Below are positions 8,327 through 15,063 of a stretch of DNA of 64,000 nt, in pieces. The notes under the pieces are model-generated. The model did not search any database. It had not been told where the DNA came from and was given only the letters and a program-made list of their open reading frames with translations. The stretch covers positions 62,001-126,000 of the forward strand of contig CAKUJD010000007.1 of assembly GCA_934661195.1 (NCBI GenBank), given 5' to 3'. Within the stretch, counting starts at the first letter, position 1, and each line of letters starts with the position of its first letter. The translations under genes were made by a program, and so were the position numbers. This stretch comes from an uncultured Muribaculaceae bacterium. Its GTDB lineage: Bacteria > Bacteroidota > Bacteroidia > Bacteroidales > Muribaculaceae.

Positions 8327-9092
8327 AGTTTCTAAAATGCTTTGTTATGTAATCTTCTATATATTGAACTGGTAACCCGAAATCAGGAATGGCCTCGCGT
8401 TTTCCACCATAAATTATAAGTCTTGAAGGCTTTTTTAATTCGATCAGTTTAAATACGGCGTGTTTTCAGAGTTCCTGTGCAGACCTGCAGAAATCATGGC
8501 CAATGCCGCAAACTGCGGTTACACTGTTTTCTGCCAGGCCTTCAAAGGCATATTTTAATGAATTTGCGTCTCCCCAGCTTGCAGTTTGTATTACATTTAA
8601 ACCGCATCGTTGCCAGTAAGCCGCGGCAAACCGAGATCGGTATAAGTTTTGTTTGTTTATGAATGGAGTTGGGAGGTCTACATATAAGCTGAAATCTGGA
8701 GCAAATACAACTTTACAGTCAAGTATTGCACTCGTTGTTCTTTCAAGGTTCGTTGTGACAGCTCTCATAAAAGTCGGATCAGGCCTAAAAAAGTGTATTC
8801 CCCAATTATTGCCCTTATGCTTATTCCGGTTGTTGTAGGGATATAGCTCTATGCCCGTAATATCAGTATCAGGGTTGGGGGTTAATTGCGGAAATCCATT
8901 TTCTTCTGTGAATGTCATGCCCCACATAAGATGCATGTTGTCGCATTGCATCTTGCGTTGCGCGCTCGGGGTAAACTGTTGCAACATAATGTTGCCTCCT
9001 GATTTTGTGTGCTCAAGTAAGAATAAATCCTTCCAATGAAATAGGAAGTTGTCTAAAACACCGATTCGGTAAAGACTGTTTTTTCTTGTCAT
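8316..9092 (-). pseudogene. DUF4417 family protein interrupted by an in-frame TGA
   Basis: From ATG 9092 the frame encodes 208 residues to TGA at 8466-8468, then continues in the same frame for about 50 more (KLIELKKPSRLIIYGGKRE ...) to TAA at 8316-8318. The first part shows DUF4417 hallmarks: GIHFFRPDPTF, FAPDFSLYVDLPT, and GLNVIQTASWGD leading to ENSVTAVCGIG. The part after the TGA supplies the family's C-terminal strand (RLIIYGGK). The nonsense codon therefore cuts a full-length protein of about 258 residues, and sequencing error or a recent mutation are both possible. DUF4417 proteins are of unknown function and common on mobile elements. It heads the three-gene coupled cassette. Confidence 0.8.
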
Positions 9093-9133
9093 TAAAAATG
9101 ATTTTTTTAAATAACAGATTAATACGCTTTTAG

Positions 9134-9199
9134 AAAAGACAACAATATTCGGCGAATAAAGGCTATGCCTTATGCGGAATACGGCAGGCTGTCTTTTTT
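9134..9199. terminator. Long imperfect stem-loop flanking the DUF4417 gene
   Basis: The outer arms aaaagaca (9134-9141) and tgtctttt (9190-9197) pair. Inner blocks (attc with gaat, ataaaggc with gccttat) make an almost continuous hairpin. T-runs follow on both strands, so it probably acts as a bidirectional terminator upstream of the DUF4417 gene. Confidence 0.5.
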
Positions 9200-9334
9200 A
9201 ACATTTGTTGGGCTAAGGGGGGTAATCGAGACGTTCGCCCCTTATTCCCCTATGCCGCCTGTCAGCGTCATAGTTTTTGTCGATCCTATTTGTTATGCTC
9301 CATTCATGCTTGCTTGTTTTTTTAGATTTAACAA

Positions 9335-9502
9335 TTAATTTATTTCTGCAGGAAATACATGACGTAGTCTATAAAGTCCCGTGTCATGCATATACCCACC
9401 ATATAGTATTTGTGGGTTAATTGACATTTTTGCCTCTTTGGTCATAGATTTGTAAGCAGTATAATGGTTGCAGTTGGAAATGCGCGTTATAAAGAATTTC
9501 AT
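9335..9502 (-). CDS. Possible small protein of 55 residues in AT-rich patch
   Basis: A minus-strand frame starts MKFFITRISN and ends VFPAEIN before TAA at 9335-9337. It lies downstream of a good promoter (9598-9629). A second short frame (9417-9578, starting MTFNLYNKRQ, 53 residues) overlaps it in another phase, so the two could be halves of one frameshifted gene. I recognise neither. The rest of 9200-9643 shows no gene. Confidence 0.25.
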   Translation of the reverse strand: MKFFITRISNCNHYTAYKSMTKEAKMSINPQILYGGYMHDTGLYRLRHVFPAEIN

Positions 9503-9597
9503 TCTCGTGGTGGAATAAAAATCTTCCCTGCGAATTTGTTTGTCTCTTCTGCCTTTTGTTATACAAATTAAATGTCATGTCTTATGATATTATAGAG

Positions 9598-9629
9598 CAA
9601 AGATACACTTCAATTTTTTAATTCTCAAA
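9598..9629 (-). promoter_or_regulatory. Bacteroidetes-type promoter left of the insertion sequence
   Basis: Read leftward: TTTG (9626-9629), 20 nt, TATCTTTG (9598-9605). This is a full match to the Bacteroidetes -33/-7 pattern. It would drive transcription into the gene-poor stretch 9335-9590. Confidence 0.55.
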
Positions 9630-9638
9630 ATTATTAAT

Positions 9639-9643
9639 AATGA
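9639..9643. repeat. Candidate 5-bp target-site duplication AATGA of the insertion sequence
   Basis: AATGA immediately precedes the left inverted repeat and is repeated at 11091-11095 after the right one. An 8-bp reading (AATAATGA) is possible if the inverted repeat ends are drawn further in. Confidence 0.6.
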
Positions 9644-11090
9644 ATTATTGCTGTCCGGTAAAAGTTTTTTAAGTGGAAAAAGCATGGCTGACTCTTCTCA
9701 CGAAGAACCAGCCATTTTTTGGTTATATTTGCATAGTAAAACAAAAAAACATAACCATGGGCAAAGATAGTCATTTTACCGGACAGCCGGTGTTCAGTCA
9801 GATAATTCAGTTGCTTGACAAGGAGAAAATCCGCCAAATAAGCCGCGAGACAAAGGGCAGCGAGGCCTACGTTAAGCGTTTCGACGGTTACCAGCATCTC
9901 ATCGTGATGCTGTTCGGGGTGCTTAACCACTCTGATTCACTGCGGGAAATCGAGATCGGCATGAAGGCGGAGGCGCACAAGCTCCAGCACCTCGGCATGG
10001 ACTACCTGGTCAGGCGGAGCACACTTGCCGAGGCCAACATCCGCCGCCCCCAGGAGTTTTTCGCCAACGTGTATGCGTACCTGCTGGAAAAATATTCCAA
10101 GTTTTTAGCGGACAGCCGCCCGCCAAAGTACAACAAGGGCCAAACACACGAGCCAAAGGACTGGGAAAGGCTGCTTTACATGATGGACTCGACGACGATA
10201 ACCCTGTTCAGCAACATCCTCAAAGGCGTCGGCCGGAACCCGAAATCGGGCAAAAAGAAGGGCGGGATGAAGGTGCACACCGTAATGAAGTACCACGTCG
10301 GCGTCCCCATGGTGGTGCAGCTGACCTCAGCCGCGAAACACGACCACTACCTGCTCAAGGAGGTGCATTTGCCCAAAGACTCCACACTGGCCATGGACAG
10401 GGGCTACGTTGACATTGCACAGTTCCAGCGCCTGACCGAAGAGGGGGTGTGCTATGTCACCAAAATGAAGAAAAACCTCAAATGCGAGGTTCTGGAGTCG
10501 ACTTCATACGTCAATCCTGACGGCCTGGTGGTTTGCGTTGACCAGAAGGTGGCGTTCACCAGAAAGGGTCTGGTCCACGAGTCACGCAGAGCGGCGTTCT
10601 ACAGCGAGAAAAAGAAGCCCGTCGCGCTGCTGACCAACAACTTCGAACTCTCAACGGACGACATCTTTGAGATCTACCGGCTCAGGTGGGCCATAGAGTC
10701 GCTGTACAAGCAGCTGAAGCAGAATTTCCCGCTTCACTTCTTCTACGGCGACAGCGTCAACGCCATACAGATACAGACATGGGTGGTGCTTATTGCAAAC
10801 TTGCTGATAACCGTGCTCTCAAGGCGCATCAGCAGGCACTGCGCCTTTTCGCAGATTGTGACCATGGTGCGCCTTACGCTGATGTATTACATCGATTTCG
10901 TCTCTTTCATGGAGAATCCGGATAAAACCTGGAACGACATCCTGTCCAAAAAGATGTCCAACGCGCCGCCCACGCCGTCGCTTTTCGATTAGGGGGGCTT
11001 GCTTTCAAAAAAGCCAAGCCCGGGCCACGGTTTTACAGGGGCTCGGGCCGGATTTGTATGTCCTTTTCAGTTATACCGGACATCAATAAT
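9644..11090 (+). mobile_element. Complete IS4-type insertion sequence, 1447 bp
   Basis: The ends are 17-bp terminal inverted repeats (9644-9660 and 11074-11090) matching at 16 of 17 positions, with the shared core TGTCCGGTA. The flanks carry the direct repeat AATGA. One transposase gene fills the inside. Ends and coding sequence look intact, so the element may be active or recent. It split a remnant cassette. Confidence 0.85.
9757..10992 (+). CDS. IS4 family transposase (DUF4372-type N-terminus)
   Basis: 411 residues from ATG 9757 (MGKDSHFTGQPVFSQI). A longer frame opens at 9673, but it would overlap the TATATTTG promoter box at 9724-9731, so the internal ATG is preferred. The N-terminal 90 residues (QIIQLLDKEKIRQIS, VMLFGVLNHSDSLREIE) match the DUF4372 domain of Bacteroidetes IS4 transposases. 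The DDE core is visible as LLYMMDSTTITLF (first Asp), STLAMDRGYVD (second Asp) and the YxxRWAIESLYKQLKQ signature (Glu). No frameshift or internal stop is present. A short palindromic, T-poor region follows the stop codon. Confidence 0.92.
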   Translation: MGKDSHFTGQPVFSQIIQLLDKEKIRQISRETKGSEAYVKRFDGYQHLIVMLFGVLNHSDSLREIEIGMKAEAHKLQHLGMDYLVRRSTLAEANIRRPQEFFANVYAYLLEKYSKFLADSRPPKYNKGQTHEPKDWERLLYMMDSTTITLFSNILKGVGRNPKSGKKKGGMKVHTVMKYHVGVPMVVQLTSAAKHDHYLLKEVHLPKDSTLAMDRGYVDIAQFQRLTEEGVCYVTKMKKNLKCEVLESTSYVNPDGLVVCVDQKVAFTRKGLVHESRRAAFYSEKKKPVALLTNNFELSTDDIFEIYRLRWAIESLYKQLKQNFPLHFFYGDSVNAIQIQTWVVLIANLLITVLSRRISRHCAFSQIVTMVRLTLMYYIDFVSFMENPDKTWNDILSKKMSNAPPTPSLFD

Positions 11091-11240
11091 AATGAATATA
11101 TTGTTTTGCTCATGCACTTGTATATTATATTGCGTTGCCATTCTATCGAATAGCAGTGTGTCTTTTATGGTTGTTCTAAAATGCTTTGTTAAGTAATCTT
11201 CTATGTACTGTATTTGTGCCCCCAAAAAATCTTGAAATGC
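11091..11240 (-). pseudogene. Remnant of a second DUF4417/acidic-protein cassette, cut by the insertion sequence
   Basis: Read leftward from 11240, the frame gives AFQDFLGAQIQYIEDYLTKHFR, split here as AFQDFLGAQIQYIEDY and LTKHFR. It is clearly homologous to the end of the DUF4417 frame (AIPDFGLPVQYIEDYITKHFR) and continues in phase into TTIKDTLLFDRMATQY, the start of the acidic partner (TIKDALLFDRMATQY). A 16-bp deletion removed the stop/start junction and fused the two. At DNA level 11128-11214 parallels 8266-8372. The insertion sequence interrupts it at 11090, and the rightward end abuts the terminator at 11241. Confidence 0.8.
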
Positions 11241-11276
11241 AAAAAATGACCGCCCCTCCCAAAGCGGGGGGGGCGG
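11241..11276 (-). terminator. Terminator of the rpe-acetyltransferase operon
   Basis: Stem ccgcccc (11250-11256) with ggggcgg (11270-11276). Read leftward, it is followed by tcatttttt (11241-11249). Confidence 0.75.
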
Positions 11277-11310
11277 CCTTTGAAGTCTTTTTTGCTTGCG
11301 CGCTGCGCCG

Positions 11311-11862
11311 CTATTGGTTGAAGCGCGTGGGGTCGAGGTGCTTGATTACGCGGGCGGGGTTGCCTACGGCCACGGCATAGTCGGGCACATCTTTGGTCAC
11401 CACCGAGGCCGCACCCACTATGGCATAGCGGCCCACCGTGACGCCCGGCAGCAGGGTGCTGCCTGCTCCCACCCAAGCGCCCTTGCACACGCGCACCGGC
11501 TTGCAAGTGATCACGTCGCGGTCGTAGGGATCGTGGTTGTTGCTGATGAGCTGCACATTGGCGGCAATGCGCGCATCGTCTTCAATGGTGATGGTGCCGG
11601 CCGACATCATCAGGCAGCCGGGCATCACCACCACGTTGCTGCCAATGGTCACCTGGTTGGGGCGCACGGCAGTGAGCGGAGTCATCACCCTCGATCCCTG
11701 GCCCATGCGGCCCTTGAATATCTCGTCTTGCAGGGCCCGCCACTCGTCGCTGAAGGGAAGCGCAAGGTTGAAGCGGTGCACCAGCTGCGCATAGTGTGCC
11801 GCCAGCGCCACCTCCTGCTCCGATTGCCGCCTCACGTCAATTCTTGTCTCGTTCATATTCAT
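11311..11862 (-). CDS. Sugar O-acetyltransferase, left-handed beta-helix (maltose/galactoside acetyltransferase type)
   Basis: 183 residues from the ATG at 11862, which shares one base with the stop codon of the upstream epimerase gene. Hexapeptide repeats of the LbH superfamily are obvious (IGSNVVVMPGC, IEDDARIAANVQLI, KGAWVGAGSTLLPGVTVGRYAIVGAASVV). The NHDPYDRD motif contains the His expected to act as catalytic base. The end (GNPARVIK) is typical of MAT/GAT-type enzymes that transfer acetyl from acetyl-CoA to sugars. It is somewhat short at the N-terminus compared with lacA/maa. The acceptor sugar is unknown. Tight coupling to rpe suggests co-expression rather than a shared pathway. Confidence 0.85.
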   Translation of the reverse strand: MNMNETRIDVRRQSEQEVALAAHYAQLVHRFNLALPFSDEWRALQDEIFKGRMGQGSRVMTPLTAVRPNQVTIGSNVVVMPGCLMMSAGTITIEDDARIAANVQLISNNHDPYDRDVITCKPVRVCKGAWVGAGSTLLPGVTVGRYAIVGAASVVTKDVPDYAVAVGNPARVIKHLDPTRFNQ

Positions 11863-12506
11863 CACAGGCGGTTGAGGGTGGATATGGCCTCGAGCGGATC
11901 GGCCGACTTAAACACATAGTTGCCGGCTACAAGCACGTCGGCCCCGGCCTGTGCCAACTGGCGGCCCGTGTCGGCGTTCACGCCGCCGTCGATTTCAACA
12001 AGGGCTTTCGACCCCGTCTCGGCAATGAGGGCGCGCAGCTCGTGCAACTTGCGCAGTGTGTTGGGAATAAACTTCTGGCCTCCAAAGCCGGGGTTCACCG
12101 ACATCAGCAGCACCAGGTCGAGCTCGGCCACAATGTCGCGCAGCATGCACACCGGGGTGGCTGGGTTTAGCGTGACGCCGGCCTTCATGCCTGCGCCGTG
12201 AATTTGCTGCACCACGCGGTCGAGGTGGGTGCAGGCCTCATAGTGCACGTTCATTATTTCGGCTCCGCAGTCGCGCACCTCGTTCACAAACTTCTGCGGC
12301 TCCACTATCATCAGGTGCACGTCAAGTGGCTTGCGGCACAGTTTCTGCACATATTTCATCACGGGAAATCCGAATGAAATGTTGGGCACAAACACACCGT
12401 CCATCACGTCAAGGTGGAGCATGGCAGCCTCGCTGCCGTTAATCATTTCTATGTCGCGCTCAAGGTTGCCGAAGTCGGCCGACAACAGCGATGGTGATAC
12501 TTGCAT
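11862..12506 (-). CDS. rpe: Ribulose-phosphate 3-epimerase
   Basis: 214 residues, the usual length. It interconverts ribulose 5-phosphate and xylulose 5-phosphate in the pentose phosphate pathway. Family signatures in order: SPSLLSADF, HLDVMDGVFVPNISFG, VHLMIVEP, LLMSVNPGFGGQKFI and EIDGGVN, which contain the metal-binding His/Asp residues and the phosphate-binding loop. It is the first gene of a pair, and the downstream acetyltransferase start codon overlaps its stop. Confidence 0.97.
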   Translation of the reverse strand: MQVSPSLLSADFGNLERDIEMINGSEAAMLHLDVMDGVFVPNISFGFPVMKYVQKLCRKPLDVHLMIVEPQKFVNEVRDCGAEIMNVHYEACTHLDRVVQQIHGAGMKAGVTLNPATPVCMLRDIVAELDLVLLMSVNPGFGGQKFIPNTLRKLHELRALIAETGSKALVEIDGGVNADTGRQLAQAGADVLVAGNYVFKSADPLEAISTLNRL

Positions 12507-12545
12507 ATGAATCTATGTTTTTTTAATTCAGTTCTTTTTTTTGCG

Positions 12546-13283
12546 TTATTTTGCCTGCTGTCCGGCGCCGCCTTCGCCTTTCTTAAGGGCGTGGTAGGCA
12601 ATGAACAGCACTATGAGTATGGCCAGCGCATAGCCGCCATAGCTCAGATACTTGTTGTAGTGCTCAAGCTGCAGCAGCAGCTGTTCTTCGGGAAACTGTG
12701 TGCTCAGCCAGTAGCCAAGGCCGGCCAGCACGCAGTTCCACACACCGGCGCCCAGAATGGTGTAGAGGGCAAACTTGCCAAAGTGCATGCGCGCTACTCC
12801 GGCGGGAATCGAAATCAGCTGCCTTATGGCCGGAATCAGGCGGCCAAAGAAGGTGCTTGCCGCTCCGTGCCGGTCGAAGTAGGTCTCGGCCTTCTGCACC
12901 TTGGCCGCGTCGATGAGGCAGGCGTGCCCAATGCGGCTGTTGGCAAACTTATACACCACCGGGCGCCCTATGAGCAGCGCAATGCAGTAGTTGATGGCGG
13001 CGCCGATAAACGCGCCGAATGTGGCGAAAAACGCCACCATGTATATGTTGAGGTCGCCGTTGCGGGCGGCAAAGTAGGCTGCAGGGGGCACCACCACTTC
13101 CGACGGGAACGGGATGAACGAACTCTCTATGGCCATGAGAGCGGTGATGGTGGTGTAGTTAAGGTTGCCCTTATACCAATTGTAGATTTGCACAATGTCG
13201 TGAGGCATGAACATCACAATCAGCACTATCACGGCAAGCAGCACCACCACTATGGCTGCGAGTTGAATGGTGTCTTTTTTCAT
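12546..13283 (-). CDS. DedA family integral membrane protein (VTT domain)
   Basis: 245 residues with an N-terminal hydrophobic helix (7-27) and the SNARE-associated/VTT core: ESSFIPFPSEVVVPPAAYFA, GAFIGAAINYCIALLIGRP, and FFGRLIPAIRQLISIPAGVARM. The core contains the conserved acidic (ES, SE) and Arg (GRLIP, RQLISIPAG) residues. DedA/VTT proteins act as lipid scramblases or undecaprenyl-phosphate/phospholipid transporters in the inner membrane. The last 20 residues are cytosolic and Gly/Lys-rich. It has its own promoter (13328-13359). Confidence 0.9.
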   Translation of the reverse strand: MKKDTIQLAAIVVVLLAVIVLIVMFMPHDIVQIYNWYKGNLNYTTITALMAIESSFIPFPSEVVVPPAAYFAARNGDLNIYMVAFFATFGAFIGAAINYCIALLIGRPVVYKFANSRIGHACLIDAAKVQKAETYFDRHGAASTFFGRLIPAIRQLISIPAGVARMHFGKFALYTILGAGVWNCVLAGLGYWLSTQFPEEQLLLQLEHYNKYLSYGGYALAILIVLFIAYHALKKGEGGAGQQAK

Positions 13284-13327
13284 TATTGAAGTCAGTTGAG
13301 ATTTTAGTCTGTAAAATTATACTGGGG

Positions 13328-13359
13328 CAAAGTTACGCAAAAAATCGGCACTCCGCAAA
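13328..13359 (-). promoter_or_regulatory. Promoter of the dedA-like gene
   Basis: Read leftward: TTTG (13356-13359), 20 nt, TAACTTTG (13328-13335). This is a consensus-like Bacteroidetes promoter about 45 nt before the start codon. Confidence 0.75.
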
Positions 13360-13381
13360 GGGCGAGGGTGCCTGCAATGCC

Positions 13382-13990
13382 CTAAAGCGGCGCATTGGGG
13401 TGCAGGCGGTAGCCAAGCGAGGCAAACATGTGCCCGTAGGCCGCCGCTTTGGCCGTCAGGGCCAGCGGATAGGCGCGCGACGACGACGGCATGCGGCACA
13501 GTTCAAAGCTGTGCCCCGAAGCCTGGCAGCGCACCGTTTGCCCCGTCTTGGGCAGCGGCACACCGGCCTTTGCGGCAATCACGCCTGTGGCCTTCTCGCC
13601 GGCGGTGACCACCGCCTCGATGGTGGGCCGCAGGGCAAACAGGCCGTCGAGATCGATCGTCTCCACTATTTCCAGATACTTGTCGCTGGCGTTGTCCTTC
13701 AGCCGGCGCACACGCATAGCCGTGTCCCACAGGGCAATGCGCTGCTCGGTGAGAAACCGCTTGATGTCGGCCAGGCGGAAGGCCTTGGCTTCGGCGTTCC
13801 AAAAGCGGTCCTTGTCGCCGTAAAACAGAAGGCCCATTATGCGCCACATGTCGTTGATTTTGTTGGGGTAGTAGAACGGCATCGACCACCGCACCGGCTT
13901 GGGCGGAAATGTGCCGAGCATTATCACGCGCGCGCCCTCGGGCAGAAACGGCTCGAAGGGGTGCGACTCTATTTGTTTGCTGCATTCCAT
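13382..13990 (-). CDS. Uracil-DNA glycosylase superfamily protein
   Basis: 202 residues from ATG 13990 (MECSKQIESHPFEPFLP). A TTG at 14005 opens the frame slightly earlier but lies within the -7 promoter box, so it cannot be the start. The N-terminal motif MLGTFPPKPVRWSMPFYYPN followed by NDMWRIMG matches a Bacteroidetes branch of the UDG superfamily (compare GxxPG...P and Asn in classical enzymes). Near the C-terminus MPSSSRAYPL fits the second active-site motif. It probably removes uracil or another damaged base; the exact base specificity is unknown. Monocistronic. Confidence 0.75.
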   Translation of the reverse strand: MECSKQIESHPFEPFLPEGARVIMLGTFPPKPVRWSMPFYYPNKINDMWRIMGLLFYGDKDRFWNAEAKAFRLADIKRFLTEQRIALWDTAMRVRRLKDNASDKYLEIVETIDLDGLFALRPTIEAVVTAGEKATGVIAAKAGVPLPKTGQTVRCQASGHSFELCRMPSSSRAYPLALTAKAAAYGHMFASLGYRLHPNAPL

Positions 13991-14002
13991 ATTGCTGAGT
14001 GG

Positions 14003-14034
14003 CAAAATTAGCTATACGGCGCAACATTTCCCAA
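14003..14034 (-). promoter_or_regulatory. Promoter of the UDG-like gene
   Basis: Read leftward: TTG (14032-14034), 21 nt, TAATTTTG (14003-14010). The predicted transcript start is about 9 nt before ATG 13990, a very short leader. Confidence 0.65.
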
Positions 14035-14129
14035 CAAATAGTGCCGAGCAATATTTAATTTTCATTAATTTTGCCCAACAAAGAAATCGAATAAAAAACA
14101 ACGTATAAATTCACACTGAAAAAAGACGT

Positions 14130-14939
14130 ATGAAAATCCAACATTTCCTGTTTTTAGCTATTGTTGCGCTGTTGCTTGGCAGCTGCAACACGTCAAAGGA
14201 CATCCCCTACATGATTGATGCCGGAAAACTGCCGCAAGATGTGCTGCAAGCAGCATCGAAGGCCAACGACCCCGTGATTATGCCCGGCGACATGCTCGAC
14301 ATCACCGTGAGCAGCTTCAATGCCGAGGCCGTGAAGCCGTTCAACCGCGGCACATACCGCAGCTCGGAGAGCGGAGCTTCAGCCACAGGCAACGGCCAGG
14401 AGCAGTCGCAAAACTACTACCTCGTCGATGTGGCTGGCAACATCGAGTTCCCCATTGTGGGCAAGCTGCATGTGGGCGGCCTCAGCAAGACGGCCATCGA
14501 AGACCTCATTGCCACACGCATCTATCCCAAATATCTCACCGAGCGCCCCGGCGTGGAGGTGCGCATGCGCAACTTCCACGTGTCGATCCTGGGCGAGGTG
14601 GCCTCGCCGGGTGTCATCACCACGCAAAACGAGAGCATGAGCATTCTCGAGGCCATTGCCAAGGCAGGCGACCTCACCATCCAGGGCAAGCGCAACAATG
14701 TGATGGTGATCAGCACCCAGGCCGACGGCAGCCGCACGGTGCGCTACGTCAACCTCAACGACAAAAACCTCATAGTGTCGCCCGACTTCTATCTGCACCA
14801 GAACGACATAATCTATGTTGAGCCCAATGCCTCCAAGGCACGCTCGTCGTGGGCTGTGCCGCCTGCGCTCACGCTCACAGTCAGCTCAATCGGCACGCTC
14901 ATCTCAATAGCCACATTCATCATCACCCTCACCAAGTAG
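14130..14939 (+). CDS. Polysaccharide export lipoprotein (Wza/SLBB type), orphan
   Basis: 269 residues with a lipoprotein signal peptide (LLLGSC, Cys at 19). The Poly_export domain follows (DPVIMPGDMLDITVSSF, YLVDVAGNIEFPIVGKLHVGGLSKTAIEDLI), then a SLBB segment (VSILGEVASPGVITTQNESMSILEAI). A hydrophobic helix at the C-terminus (about 245-266) replaces the amphipathic Wza helix. Such proteins form outer-membrane channels for capsule or exopolysaccharide. No tyrosine kinase/Wzc or glycosyltransferase gene is adjacent, so it is either an orphan copy or serves a locus elsewhere. A TAATTTTG box at 14066-14073 is the likely -7 element. Confidence 0.9.
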   Translation: MKIQHFLFLAIVALLLGSCNTSKDIPYMIDAGKLPQDVLQAASKANDPVIMPGDMLDITVSSFNAEAVKPFNRGTYRSSESGASATGNGQEQSQNYYLVDVAGNIEFPIVGKLHVGGLSKTAIEDLIATRIYPKYLTERPGVEVRMRNFHVSILGEVASPGVITTQNESMSILEAIAKAGDLTIQGKRNNVMVISTQADGSRTVRYVNLNDKNLIVSPDFYLHQNDIIYVEPNASKARSSWAVPPALTLTVSSIGTLISIATFIITLTK

Positions 14940-14971
14940 GCCGCGGTGGAGTAGGGTGGCATTGCGAAATA

Positions 14972-15028
14972 AGCCAGCCGGCGCTCGGCAGCATCTGTCT
15001 GCTGTGCACCGGCTGGCTCTCTTTTTAT
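14972..15028 (+). terminator. Terminator after the export lipoprotein
   Basis: A 10-bp perfect stem (14972-14981 with 15009-15018), then ctcttttt. Confidence 0.8.
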
Positions 15029-15063
15029 TAGCGTGCGTAGGTGTGTGTGATTGGATTCGGCTC

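Noticed and set aside
9673..9756. Longer start of the transposase
   Set aside because: The promoter box at 9724-9731 lies inside it, and the family sequence begins at 9757.
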